From assembly GCF_030823405.1 (NCBI RefSeq), contig NZ_JAUSXC010000001.1:3455001-3519000 (forward strand): DNA of 64,000 bases. Direction: 5' to 3'. Numbering within the stretch: position 1 is the stretch's first letter; each line of letters starts with the position of its first letter. Both the position numbers and the translations under genes were made by a program. Below the pieces are notes generated by a model. It was not told the DNA's origin. It did no database searches and saw nothing but the letters and a program-made list of their open reading frames with translations. Source of the DNA: Chryseobacterium ginsenosidimutans. Its GTDB lineage: Bacteria > Bacteroidota > Bacteroidia > Flavobacteriales > Weeksellaceae. Below, piece after piece: positions 27,225-35,677 of the stretch.

Positions 27225-27338
27225 TTAGCCCCGATTGCAGCATTTATTTGAGCTCATTTTTTGTGTTTCGGTGCGGCGGCAAAGCCGCCGCACCGAAACA
27301 CAAAAAATAGCGAGTGCGGAAAGCGGGATTAAGCTCCT
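27225..27338. repeat. Dispersed intergenic repeat, copy 2, with perfect hairpin core
   Basis: The ends are TTAGCCCCGAT and AGCGGGATTAAGCTCCT, matching copy 1 at 23154. The interior carries a perfect inverted repeat with 24-bp arms at 27257-27280 and 27284-27307 (TTTTTTGTGTTTCGGTGCGG... and its complement) and a 3-nt AAA loop. With A/T runs on both flanks, it can act as a bidirectional terminator inside the polysaccharide locus. Confidence 0.65.
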
Positions 27339-27346
27339 AAAAAATA

Positions 27347-28735
27347 CTATTTAATATTATACTTTTCAGATTTGAAGCTCAATCTCTTTAATCCTTGCTG
27401 AATTTCGGGAGCATTCATAAATAATTTCCATAAAAATCCTGTTCTGTAGTTTTCGATCATCGGAGCAATTGTTCCTTGGTCGATGGCTAAATATCTTGGG
27501 GTCCTCCAATTGTTATAATTGATTGAAGTTGCATCGTAAGGTCCTGCAGAACCTATGAATTCGGGCTTTTGAGTGTATAAAAACCGTAAAAAGTCCATTG
27601 ATTCTTTTGGTGAATACGGGAAACTGCTCAATGCCGCCGTCGGAGTGATGACACCGCGGTCGTTTTGAGGAAAATGGGCATCGTAGCCAACACTTCCATC
27701 TTCATTTCTTGAATATCCTGCCGTTAACCCCCAATAATTTGGTCCGTATCCTTTCCATTGTTTTGGGTTTTCAACACAATATTTGTAATCAATAAGTACT
27801 TGATTTTTATTTAAATCGAAGTAATTTTTGATTAATTTATCTGATAAATTCGTAGGATCTAAACCGATGTAAGAATATTGTGTCCAGAATAATGGTCCTC
27901 CGTATTCTTCGGCTCCATTGTGTTTTACGTACATTGGAAGCCCGTATTTTTCTTTGTCTGAAAGGTAGGTTCCATTTCTTGTCCAACCTTTGTAGTATGT
28001 TTCGGCATCGATTGAATAGGTTGGTGATGAAGCCGCTAAAATATAAGTAATTAAGCATTCATTATAACCTTGTAATGGAAAATTCATTTCCCATTGATAT
28101 TCGGGCGACCAATGCCAGTAAAGAACTTTTTCGCCTCCTTTGGTGTACCAGTTCCATTGAATTCCTTTCCAAAGTTCGTTACATTTTTGAGCCAACGCTT
28201 TTTCTTCAGCATTTCCGTTTTTAAAATATTCACGAACCATTAAAATTCCTGAAGTTAAGAATGCTGTTTCAACCAGATCTCCGCCATTATCTTTTTTACC
28301 AAAAGGAACAGTTTTTCCTGTTTCTCCATTAATCCAGTGTGACCAGGCGCCTTTATGACGGTCTGCTTTTGCAAGGAAATCCATCATGCTAGTCAGTCTT
28401 TTTACCGCTTCTTTTCTTGGAACAAAACCTCTTTCAACTCCAACCAAAATAGTTGCTAATCCAAATCCTGATCCACCTGTTGTAACAACATGTTTATCAT
28501 TATCCGGATAGATATTGTCTTCGTGATATCGCTCTCTTCCCAACATGGAATGCGGTTCTGCATAATCCCAGAAATATTTTAAAGCATCTTTCTGAACTTT
28601 GTCCATTAATTGCTCATCGGTAATATTGCTCTTTACGACTGATTTTTGAGTAGATCCTTGTTTTACATTTTGGGAGTTTTTGCATGAAACTGCAAATAAT
28701 GATACTACAGCAATTGATAGTGTTATCCTTTTCAT
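27347..28735 (-). CDS. Glycoamylase-like lipoprotein (PF10091; probable GH144 beta-1,2-glucanase)
   Basis: A 462-residue lipoprotein (MKRITLSIAVVSLFAVSCK; lipobox Cys18) with an (alpha/alpha)6-barrel PF10091 domain over about residues 40-450. Blocks include LKYFWDYAEPHSMLGRERYH, VVTTGGSGFGLATILVGVERG, GGPLFWTQYSYIGLDP and RTGFLWKLFM. PF10091 proteins of this length in Bacteroidota include GH144 endo-beta-1,2-glucanases, and the context of SusC/D plus GH3 fits. The GH144 assignment is inferred from length and motifs and has not been verified. It sits downstream of susD across a strong hairpin. Confidence 0.82.
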   Translation of the reverse strand: MKRITLSIAVVSLFAVSCKNSQNVKQGSTQKSVVKSNITDEQLMDKVQKDALKYFWDYAEPHSMLGRERYHEDNIYPDNDKHVVTTGGSGFGLATILVGVERGFVPRKEAVKRLTSMMDFLAKADRHKGAWSHWINGETGKTVPFGKKDNGGDLVETAFLTSGILMVREYFKNGNAEEKALAQKCNELWKGIQWNWYTKGGEKVLYWHWSPEYQWEMNFPLQGYNECLITYILAASSPTYSIDAETYYKGWTRNGTYLSDKEKYGLPMYVKHNGAEEYGGPLFWTQYSYIGLDPTNLSDKLIKNYFDLNKNQVLIDYKYCVENPKQWKGYGPNYWGLTAGYSRNEDGSVGYDAHFPQNDRGVITPTAALSSFPYSPKESMDFLRFLYTQKPEFIGSAGPYDATSINYNNWRTPRYLAIDQGTIAPMIENYRTGFLWKLFMNAPEIQQGLKRLSFKSEKYNIK

Positions 28736-28768
28736 AATTCATTTATTTTTAAAATCATCCCTAAAAGA

Positions 28769-28792
28769 AGAGGAGAACTTTCATTCTCCTCT
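28769..28792 (-). terminator. Hairpin between susD and the glycoamylase gene
   Basis: AGAGGAGAA pairs perfectly with TTCTCCTCT around a 6-nt loop. On the minus strand it is followed by CTTTT. It could end or attenuate the susCD transcript before the enzyme genes. Confidence 0.65.
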
Positions 28793-28807
28793 CAGTTTTA
28801 TTTATTT

Positions 28808-30229
28808 TTAGTAACCAGGGTTCTGGGTTAAAATACCTTTACTATCTGTAATTGCTCTTAAAGGTATAGGAAATAACTCATTTTTACCGGTCTGAAATCC
28901 TAATGGACCGAGGAAAGTAGCAGCTTGACCTGTTCTTACTAAATCTGGAAATCTATCATTTTCCATTGCCAATTCAACCCTTCTCTCTTGCCAGATTGCA
29001 GTTTTAAGAGCAGCCTGACCAGTTGCTGTTGTATTCGCTAGCTGAGCTCTGTTTCTTACTAAGTTGATATCTGTAATCGCAACCGCAGTATTTCCTAATT
29101 CGTTTGCTGCCTCGGCATTGATTAATAGAATGTCTGCAAATCTCAAGATCCTTATGTTTTGGATTGATCCATATCCGCATGCATTATTGTTAAGTGATGA
29201 AGGAACGTAAGTTTTATAATTCCAAGTATTGCCTGCTTGTGGATCTCCTTTTTTGATAAGATCACCTTCGGGTGTAGTTTGGCCTTCTCTAAGAATGGTA
29301 AATTGTTTTCTGATATCACCAGGTTCAAATGCATTCTCCAATGCTTGAGTTGGCGTAAAGAAACCCCATCCGTACTGATTTCTTACCCCTTGAACTTCTG
29401 CATACTGACTCCCACCAAATTCCGGAGAACAACCACAATTAACTTCGAAAACTGACTCAGTTCCAAATTCACCTGCCGGTCTAAATAAATGATTAAAACT
29501 AGGGTCTAAAGAATATCCCATTCCTTTTACTTGAGTTGAAACGTCATAAGCTTTTTGGTAGTCTTTCATATAAAGATAAACTTTTGAAAGTAATCCCAGA
29601 GCACCACCTTTTGTTACTCTTCCTTCCTGACCTGCAGGATATGTTTGCGGTAAAATTGCAGATGCTTCAGTTAAATCCTTTACAATAAATGCATATACCT
29701 CTGCAGCAGTATTTCTTGGTTTATTAATATAATCAGCTTGTAGTCCATCAAAAATAGGAACGCCTCCATATATCCTTACCAAATTAAAATAGAAATAAGC
29801 TCTCAACATTTTAGCTTCTGCAACCAATCTAGTTCTAAGAGTTGTATCCATATCAATATTCGGAACATTGGTAATAACCTGGTTTGCTCTTTGAACAGCT
29901 TGCCATTGACCAGTCCAGTATCCATTAACTCCGTCATCACTCGTTGTAAAAGAAAAATTATCATACGCATTGATAAAAGATGCATCACCAGGATTTGATC
30001 CTTTTTCAACGTCATCTCCAGTTACTCCAAACACAAATTGTGCAGGAAAACCAGAATTTTCCCAACTTCTTAGAAAGCTGTATATAGCATTCGTCGCTTT
30101 CATAGCATCAGCTTCTGTTTTAAAGAAATCTTCTGCTACTACTACCCCTTCAGGTTTAATATCAACAAAATCATTGTTACAGCTAGCAAATATTGAAAAT
30201 ATTGAGATTGTTAAAAATATTTTTTTCAT
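28808..30229 (-). CDS. RagB/SusD-family surface glycan-binding lipoprotein
   Basis: A 473-residue SusD-like outer-membrane lipoprotein that caps the SusC channel and binds glycan. The signal ends FASC with lipobox Cys17. TPR helices (about 40-260) include VAEAKMLRAYFYFNLVRIYG, the hallmark of the family. The C-terminal region has LRFADILLINAEAANELGN and WQERRVELAMENDRFPDLVR, both standard. It starts 10 bp after the susC stop, so the pair is co-transcribed. Confidence 0.96.
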   Translation of the reverse strand: MKKIFLTISIFSIFASCNNDFVDIKPEGVVVAEDFFKTEADAMKATNAIYSFLRSWENSGFPAQFVFGVTGDDVEKGSNPGDASFINAYDNFSFTTSDDGVNGYWTGQWQAVQRANQVITNVPNIDMDTTLRTRLVAEAKMLRAYFYFNLVRIYGGVPIFDGLQADYINKPRNTAAEVYAFIVKDLTEASAILPQTYPAGQEGRVTKGGALGLLSKVYLYMKDYQKAYDVSTQVKGMGYSLDPSFNHLFRPAGEFGTESVFEVNCGCSPEFGGSQYAEVQGVRNQYGWGFFTPTQALENAFEPGDIRKQFTILREGQTTPEGDLIKKGDPQAGNTWNYKTYVPSSLNNNACGYGSIQNIRILRFADILLINAEAANELGNTAVAITDINLVRNRAQLANTTATGQAALKTAIWQERRVELAMENDRFPDLVRTGQAATFLGPLGFQTGKNELFPIPLRAITDSKGILTQNPGY

Positions 30230-30239
30230 GACTTTTTAA

Positions 30240-33071
30240 TTAAAATGTTAAATTCATACCCATTGTATAAATAGCAGAAATTGGATAAATATTATTATCT
30301 ATACCCATTTGCACTCTATCAGTATTCATAATTTCAGGAGAGAATCCGTTATATTTGAAACTTGTAAACGGGTTTTGTGCACTTAGATATATTCTCAGTT
30401 TTTTAACGGATAAAGATTGAGCAATTGATGATGGCAAATTATACCCTATCTGAATATTTCTAATTCTAAAATAGCTACCATCTTCTACATAAAAGCTACT
30501 TGGTAAAATAATAGATTGGTTTGAAGTAATCATAGAATTGGTGTTGGAAGTGCCCGCACCCGTCCATCTATTATTGTACATATCAAGATCCCAACTTTCA
30601 TTACCATAACGTTGCTCACGGTTATAATTATAAATTTTATTACCAAATACACCTTGGAAATCTATTCCAAAATCAATTGAATGAACCGCCAAGTTTATTC
30701 CAAATCCATAAGTTCCTTTGGGGATGGGGCTACCTAAGAATGTTTTATCTCTGGTATCAATTACTCCATTTCCATCAAGATCCGCAAACTTGAACCATCC
30801 TGCCTTTGCTCCGTTCTGCCCGGATGCAGCCGCTTCAGCATCAGTTTGAAACACGCCTGCAACTTCGTATCCATAGTAAGAACCAACAGCTTGCCCTGCT
30901 TGTAATCTTACAATTGAATTACCAAATAAACTAGCTCCGGTTTCTAAGAATGAATCTTGATAAACGTTTGTGATCTCATTTTTAAGAGATGTGAAGTTAC
31001 CATAAACTCCAAGCTTAACACTTTCACTAAGATTTGCATTATAATTTACAGATACTTCAAAACCTTTATTTTTAAAAGAGTAAGCATTAGTGGTGAAATC
31101 ATACGGATTACTAGCTCCGGAAATCGTGGCTTGATTGATAGCATAAACTATATCTTTTGATTCTTTGTTATAATAAGTTCCCTCAACTTTTAATTTATTA
31201 TTTAAAAATGCCATCTCAACACCAAAATCTGAACCCGTTGTTGTTTCCCAACCAATTGACGGATCAATCACTCTGTCAACCGTTCCCGCTGGATATCCAT
31301 TGTTACCATAATATACACCTCCACCAATATTAGTTACAATCGGAGAAAAATCTCTTTTAACTTTCGGGTTACCTAATTTACCCCAGCTTGCTCTCAATTT
31401 CAACAAATCAAAAACATTCTGTTCACTCATAAAAGCTTCTTTTGAAACTACCCAGCCAACACTTACAGCAGGAAAAGTTTTATATCTGTCTGTTGATATT
31501 TGTGAACTTGCATCTCTACGTACAGAGGCATTTAAAAGATACTTACCGGCATAGTCATAATTTATTCTTCCAAAAAAAGACTCTATTCTTTGCTGATCTT
31601 GTGTTGCTTCTGGTCTACCATCAGTAACTGCAGCAGCGGTATCATGATAATTAAAAATATCTGTACCATTACCAATATTTAGAGAACCATTGGTACCGTT
31701 ATAATTTACATTTTTAGCAGTCCATACATCTTCTGATCTGGAATCTCTAATTCTGGAAAAACCAGCTAGCAATTCCAAATTATGATTCCCGAAATCTTTT
31801 TTCCAATTAATAGTGTTATCCCAAACATAATTTCTATATCTGTTATTTCTAGTTATTAGTGTTGATTGTTTTTGGTTACTAGCAGGAACATAAAGTAATG
31901 TTGGTGTATATTCATACTGGCTCGGGCTATAATTATCGCTGGTATAACTACTTCTAAAAGTAAAGTCTTTCAAAAATTTAATTTCTGCCCAAACATTATT
32001 AAGCAATCTTTCCTGTCTTACTTGAGAACGATAAAGATCAAGCTTTGCCCTTGGATTAGGTACGTTTAATAATGTAATATACTGATAATCTCCAGTCGCA
32101 GGATTAATAATATCAAATGCCGGAGGTGCATTACGTGCATCTAATAGAGGATTTTGTGCTACATCAGTACGTGTTTTGGAAAAAGAAAAATTATCTCCAA
32201 TCGTAATATTATCTGTAATCTTATAACTAAGGTTTAATTTGGTATTAAATCGGTTAAAACCACTTCCAGAATTAATTCCTGTACCGGCTGCTAAATTCCC
32301 TTCATCCTGCAGATAACCCACACTACCATAATAATTAAGTTTACCCAGGCTTCCTGAAGCAGAAAAATCATTTGAGTTAATAATACTTGTACGTAAAATC
32401 TCTTTTAACCAATTTGTATTACCAGGATATTGTGCTTTCGTTATAAAATCAGAAGGTTGGGGATTAGGTACATCATTGCGCACTTTTTCATTATACAATT
32501 CAATATATTGATCTCCATTTACCATTTTAGGAACATTGGTAACAGTTTTAATTCCTAAATAAGAATTAACATTGAAAACCGGTTTCCCTTTCCCTGTTTT
32601 AGTTTTAATAATTACAGCTCCATTCGCTGCCTTGGCACCGAAAATTGCTAGACTTGAAGGATCTTTCAAAACACTCATCGATTCTATATCCTGAGGATTA
32701 AGGAAAGAAATGTCTTCTGTTAACATTCCATCAACAATGAAAACTGTATTACCAGACAAAGATCCAACCCCTCTAATATCCACCCGAGGAGATCCACCTG
32801 GTGTACCTGATGTCACAATATTTACCCCAGCCAATTTTCCTTGCACAGAGTTTAGTGGATTTGCATTGGGTTTATCTGCTAAATCTTTTGCTGAAACCAT
32901 TCCAATACTTCCTGTAACGTTCTCTTTTTTCTGAGATCCATATCCAATCATCACCACTTCCTCAATTTTCTGTTCTTTCAGAGTATCTCTTGGAGTAGTC
33001 TGTGCATTGACATTCATACCGAAGTATAGAACAGCAATGAGACATGAATACTTTAAATCACTTTGTTTCAT
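30240..33071 (-). CDS. SusC/RagA-family TonB-linked outer-membrane transporter
   Basis: A 943-residue TonB-dependent channel that imports oligosaccharides with SusD. From the ATG at 33071, a signal peptide ends at about residue 23 (GMNVNA). The plug begins almost at once with EEVVMIGYGSQKKENVTGSI and contains NSVQGKVAGVNIVTSGTPGG. The 22-strand barrel ends with YTMGMNLTF and a terminal Phe. The carboxypeptidase-regulatory-like domain that usually precedes the plug in SusC proteins is absent. An in-frame start at 33158 would add a basic, non-signal leader and is rejected. Confidence 0.95.
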   Translation of the reverse strand: MKQSDLKYSCLIAVLYFGMNVNAQTTPRDTLKEQKIEEVVMIGYGSQKKENVTGSIGMVSAKDLADKPNANPLNSVQGKLAGVNIVTSGTPGGSPRVDIRGVGSLSGNTVFIVDGMLTEDISFLNPQDIESMSVLKDPSSLAIFGAKAANGAVIIKTKTGKGKPVFNVNSYLGIKTVTNVPKMVNGDQYIELYNEKVRNDVPNPQPSDFITKAQYPGNTNWLKEILRTSIINSNDFSASGSLGKLNYYGSVGYLQDEGNLAAGTGINSGSGFNRFNTKLNLSYKITDNITIGDNFSFSKTRTDVAQNPLLDARNAPPAFDIINPATGDYQYITLLNVPNPRAKLDLYRSQVRQERLLNNVWAEIKFLKDFTFRSSYTSDNYSPSQYEYTPTLLYVPASNQKQSTLITRNNRYRNYVWDNTINWKKDFGNHNLELLAGFSRIRDSRSEDVWTAKNVNYNGTNGSLNIGNGTDIFNYHDTAAAVTDGRPEATQDQQRIESFFGRINYDYAGKYLLNASVRRDASSQISTDRYKTFPAVSVGWVVSKEAFMSEQNVFDLLKLRASWGKLGNPKVKRDFSPIVTNIGGGVYYGNNGYPAGTVDRVIDPSIGWETTTGSDFGVEMAFLNNKLKVEGTYYNKESKDIVYAINQATISGASNPYDFTTNAYSFKNKGFEVSVNYNANLSESVKLGVYGNFTSLKNEITNVYQDSFLETGASLFGNSIVRLQAGQAVGSYYGYEVAGVFQTDAEAAASGQNGAKAGWFKFADLDGNGVIDTRDKTFLGSPIPKGTYGFGINLAVHSIDFGIDFQGVFGNKIYNYNREQRYGNESWDLDMYNNRWTGAGTSNTNSMITSNQSIILPSSFYVEDGSYFRIRNIQIGYNLPSSIAQSLSVKKLRIYLSAQNPFTSFKYNGFSPEIMNTDRVQMGIDNNIYPISAIYTMGMNLTF

Positions 33072-33530
33072 ATAGTTTAATTTTATTCGTACAATCACAA
33101 TTTTAACAAAAGACAATCGTCTTTTAATCCTTTTCATTGAAAAACACGTTATTCTCAAAAAAAGACATTATTCAAAATTATAAAAATATATTCAACAATG
33201 TTAATTTTACTTAATATTTTTATCATTCTGCTAATACCTTAAATTTACATAAAAACAATTAATTTTCGTTTATATTCATTAAATCATTTATCATAATCAA
33301 AATGATTAGATATTTTCTAATTGCATAATAATTCTATTAATTAAAAAAAATATTTAAAATTTCTTCTTATGTCTTTATATGAAAGGTTTTGAGATCTATA
33401 TATCACAAAAGGTACTCATTTAATTATATAACGTCAAACAATTAATATTCTTTGTAAAAATTTGTTAAAATAATTTTTGTGTTTAAATTTGGTTCATTAT
33501 TTGAAAATATATAAAGCTTAATTAATCTCA
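33072..33530. other. A/T-rich intergenic region between divergent susC and DUF4197 genes
   Basis: There is no coding sequence. A minus-strand TAATTTTG at 33173-33180 is a possible susC -7 element about 100 bp upstream of the ATG. The right side carries the well-formed promoter at 33461-33491. No regulator gene lies beside the locus. Confidence 0.5.
33461..33491 (+). promoter_or_regulatory. Well-formed Bacteroidota promoter of the DUF4197 gene
   Basis: TTTG at 33461-33464 and TAAATTTG at 33484-33491 are separated by 19 bp, matching the -33/-7 consensus with optimal spacing. The -7 element ends 39 bp before the ATG. Confidence 0.65.
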
Positions 33531-34208
33531 ATGAAAAAATACATTATCGTTGCGTCCTTAATACTGGGAACAGGAGTTATCATAAATACTGCAATGCAAT
33601 CTTGCACTACTTTGGCAACCACAGATATAGGATTATCAATTATTAAAAGGTTTCTTTTGAACGGAATTGATAAAGGAGTGAATGTCTACAGTAATAAAGA
33701 TGCTTTTCTGCAAAACAACATGGTTGACAAAGCATTACCAAAACAGCTGAGGGATATCAACTCAATGTTAGAGAAAGTTGCACCGTCTTTAGTTGCAAAA
33801 GAAAGGGCATATATTGCTGATGCTGCAGTTTACACTGTAAATATCTCAAAACCGATTTTGGTAAGTGCCGTGAATAGCCTGAATGCACAAGATGTTACAA
33901 GAATTATACAGGGAGAAAAAGGAACTGCTACCTTGATTTTGAAGGAAAAAACAGCTCAACAGCTGGTTGCTGCAATTACTCCGAAAGTTGATGAACAGCT
34001 TAACCAATACGGAATTGCAAAAAGTATTAATACGGCTCTATCAGGAAGCAACTTGTTGAACAGTCTTCTTGGCGGAAACAAAAACACCGTAAATGCAGGT
34101 GGTTTAAGTCAATTGGCTTCAGAGCAGCTTGTGAACGGGCTATTTAATATTATTGAAGATTACGAAATCCAAAACTCCAAGTCGCTTTTGGGCCCTCTTG
34201 GAAAATAG
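33531..34208 (+). CDS. DUF4197 domain lipoprotein
   Basis: A 225-residue exported protein of the DUF4197 family. The signal peptide ends TAMQSC with a probable lipobox Cys25. The mature helical domain has the family core DAFLQNNMVDKALPKQLRDI, RAYIADAAVYTVNISKPILV, KGTATLILKEKT and a C-terminal NGLFNIIEDYE. The function of the family is unknown. It is probably periplasmic and membrane-anchored. It has its own promoter; the DUF493 gene follows after about 38 bp. Confidence 0.87.
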   Translation: MKKYIIVASLILGTGVIINTAMQSCTTLATTDIGLSIIKRFLLNGIDKGVNVYSNKDAFLQNNMVDKALPKQLRDINSMLEKVAPSLVAKERAYIADAAVYTVNISKPILVSAVNSLNAQDVTRIIQGEKGTATLILKEKTAQQLVAAITPKVDEQLNQYGIAKSINTALSGSNLLNSLLGGNKNTVNAGGLSQLASEQLVNGLFNIIEDYEIQNSKSLLGPLGK

Positions 34209-34246
34209 AAAAATTTTCGCTATATTTATATAATTTAAAATTGGAG

Positions 34247-34552
34247 ATGGATATATTACAAGGGAATCAACACGCAAATCCTGAGGAATTTTACAATTCT
34301 TTGAAGGAAAAACTGGAAGATCATCACGATTTTCCTGAAGATTATTTATTTAAATTTATAATTCCTACGGATGAGGCAAAACTTACGGAAATTTACAAGG
34401 TTTTTGATGGAATAAAATTTACATTGGGAAACCGCGAAAGTAAAAACGGAAAATATACAGCCTGCAACATCAACGCATTTGTTTTGGATGCAGATCAGGT
34501 AGTAACTATTTATAAAGAAGTAGCAAAAATAGAAGGCGTAATTCTATTATAA
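34247..34552 (+). CDS. DUF493 (YbeD-like) family protein
   Basis: A 101-residue cytoplasmic protein of the DUF493/YbeD family with a ferredoxin-like ACT-type fold. Key segments are NPEEFYNSLKEKLEDHHDFP, YLFKFIIPTDEAKLTEIYKV, SKNGKYTACNINAFVLDADQ and VITIYKEVAKIEGVILL-like closure. The ATG at 34247 (MDILQGN) is preferred over a TTG two codons upstream. The function of YbeD is not established. It ends at a strong bidirectional terminator. Confidence 0.88.
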   Translation: MDILQGNQHANPEEFYNSLKEKLEDHHDFPEDYLFKFIIPTDEAKLTEIYKVFDGIKFTLGNRESKNGKYTACNINAFVLDADQVVTIYKEVAKIEGVILL

Positions 34553-34556
34553 AAAC

Positions 34557-34586
34557 AAAAAGTCAGCTTTACCGCTGACTTTTTTA
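34557..34586. terminator. Bidirectional rho-independent terminator
   Basis: AAAGTCAGC pairs perfectly with GCTGACTTT around a 6-nt loop, with A and T runs on both sides. It serves the convergent DUF493 and ArsC-like genes. Confidence 0.87.
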
Positions 34587-34596
34587 TATCTTTATT

Positions 34597-34947
34597 TTAT
34601 TTTTCTATAAAATATTTCACATTTTCAATTGGTCTTCCCAGCATTGCAACAGAACCTTTAATTAAAATCGGCCGTTGGATAAGTGACGGATTTTCGGATA
34701 AAACCTTGATCCATTCCTCTTCAGATAAATTTTTATTGGCAAAATTATCCAGATATAATTTTTCATTTTTTCTGATGATATGAAAAACACTCTGATTCAA
34801 TTTCTTTAAAACTGACTTAATCTCAAGAACACTTAATGGATCTTCAACAATATTGATGATCTCAAACGGCACTCCATTTTCATCAAGATATTCTAAAACT
34901 GCATTCGATTTTGAGCAGCTTCCATGATGTAAAACCTTAACTAACAT
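34597..34947 (-). CDS. ArsC/Spx-like thioredoxin-fold protein
   Basis: A 116-residue protein of the ArsC (glutaredoxin-coupled arsenate reductase/Spx) family. The active-site segment is LHHGSCSKSNAVLEYLDENG with Cys11, and IQRPILIKGSVAMLGRP holds the Arg-Pro pair typical of the family. Only one cysteine is present, as in glutaredoxin-coupled ArsC. The family also includes YffB-like proteins not involved in arsenic, and no ars genes are nearby, so arsenate reduction is uncertain. Confidence 0.82.
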   Translation of the reverse strand: MLVKVLHHGSCSKSNAVLEYLDENGVPFEIINIVEDPLSVLEIKSVLKKLNQSVFHIIRKNEKLYLDNFANKNLSEEEWIKVLSENPSLIQRPILIKGSVAMLGRPIENVKYFIEK

Positions 34948-35033
34948 CTTTAATTATATTTAAAATTAAACTTGTTTAACACAAAGTTAAAAAGAATCAA
35001 ACTATCTGGATCTTAATTTGTAATAAAAATTTG

Positions 35034-35648
35034 TTAAAACAAGCCGTTCAATTCTGTCTCAATTTTTTCTAAAATAAGTCCGAAATCCTCCGGTTTTTCT
35101 ACAAAATCCAAATCATCAACTTCAATAATCAATAATTTTCCTTCTGTGTAATTGGAAATCCATTTTTCGTATTTCTGATTCAGTTTCGAGAGATATTCAA
35201 TACTGATTGATGCTTCATACTCTCTTCCTCTTTTATAGATTTTTTTAACCAGATTCGGAACATCAGATTTAAGATAAATCAATAAATCAGGTGCAGAAAC
35301 AAAAGATTTCATTAAAGTAAAAACATCATTATAATTCTTAAAATCCCGATCAGAAAGAAGATTCATATCATTCAGGTTTTCGGCGAAAATATGTGCATCT
35401 TCATAAATCGTACGATCCTGAATAATGTTTTTTCCACTTTCTCTGATCTCTTTCACCTGACGGAATCTGCTTCCCAAAAAATAAATCTGCAAGGCAAAGC
35501 TCCACTTGCTCATGTCTGCATAAAAATCCTCCAGATAAGGGTTATGATCTACATCCTCAAACTGAGCATCCCAATTGTAATGCTTAGAAAGCATTGTCGT
35601 CAACGTAGTTTTCCCTGCTCCAATATTTCCAGTAACTGCAATATGCAT
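35034..35648 (-). CDS. Deoxynucleoside kinase
   Basis: A 204-residue dNK-type kinase (deoxyadenosine/deoxyguanosine kinase family) that phosphorylates salvaged deoxynucleosides with ATP. The P-loop GNIGAGKTT lies at residues 7-15, the catalytic/substrate motif is IIQDRTIYEDAHIFA near 75-90, and the LID arginines are in KRGREYEASI. PDLLIYLKSDVPNLVKKI is conserved. It is cytoplasmic and follows the exported protein gene upstream by 29 bp on the same strand. Confidence 0.94.
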   Translation of the reverse strand: MHIAVTGNIGAGKTTLTTMLSKHYNWDAQFEDVDHNPYLEDFYADMSKWSFALQIYFLGSRFRQVKEIRESGKNIIQDRTIYEDAHIFAENLNDMNLLSDRDFKNYNDVFTLMKSFVSAPDLLIYLKSDVPNLVKKIYKRGREYEASISIEYLSKLNQKYEKWISNYTEGKLLIIEVDDLDFVEKPEDFGLILEKIETELNGLF

Positions 35649-35677
35649 ATTTTTCCTAAGGTATTTTTTGATTTTGA

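Noticed and set aside
34597..34947. Arsenic resistance gene
   Set aside because: The fold is ArsC-like but there is no arsR, arsB or acr3 nearby; Spx/YffB-type roles are equally possible, so no gene symbol is given.
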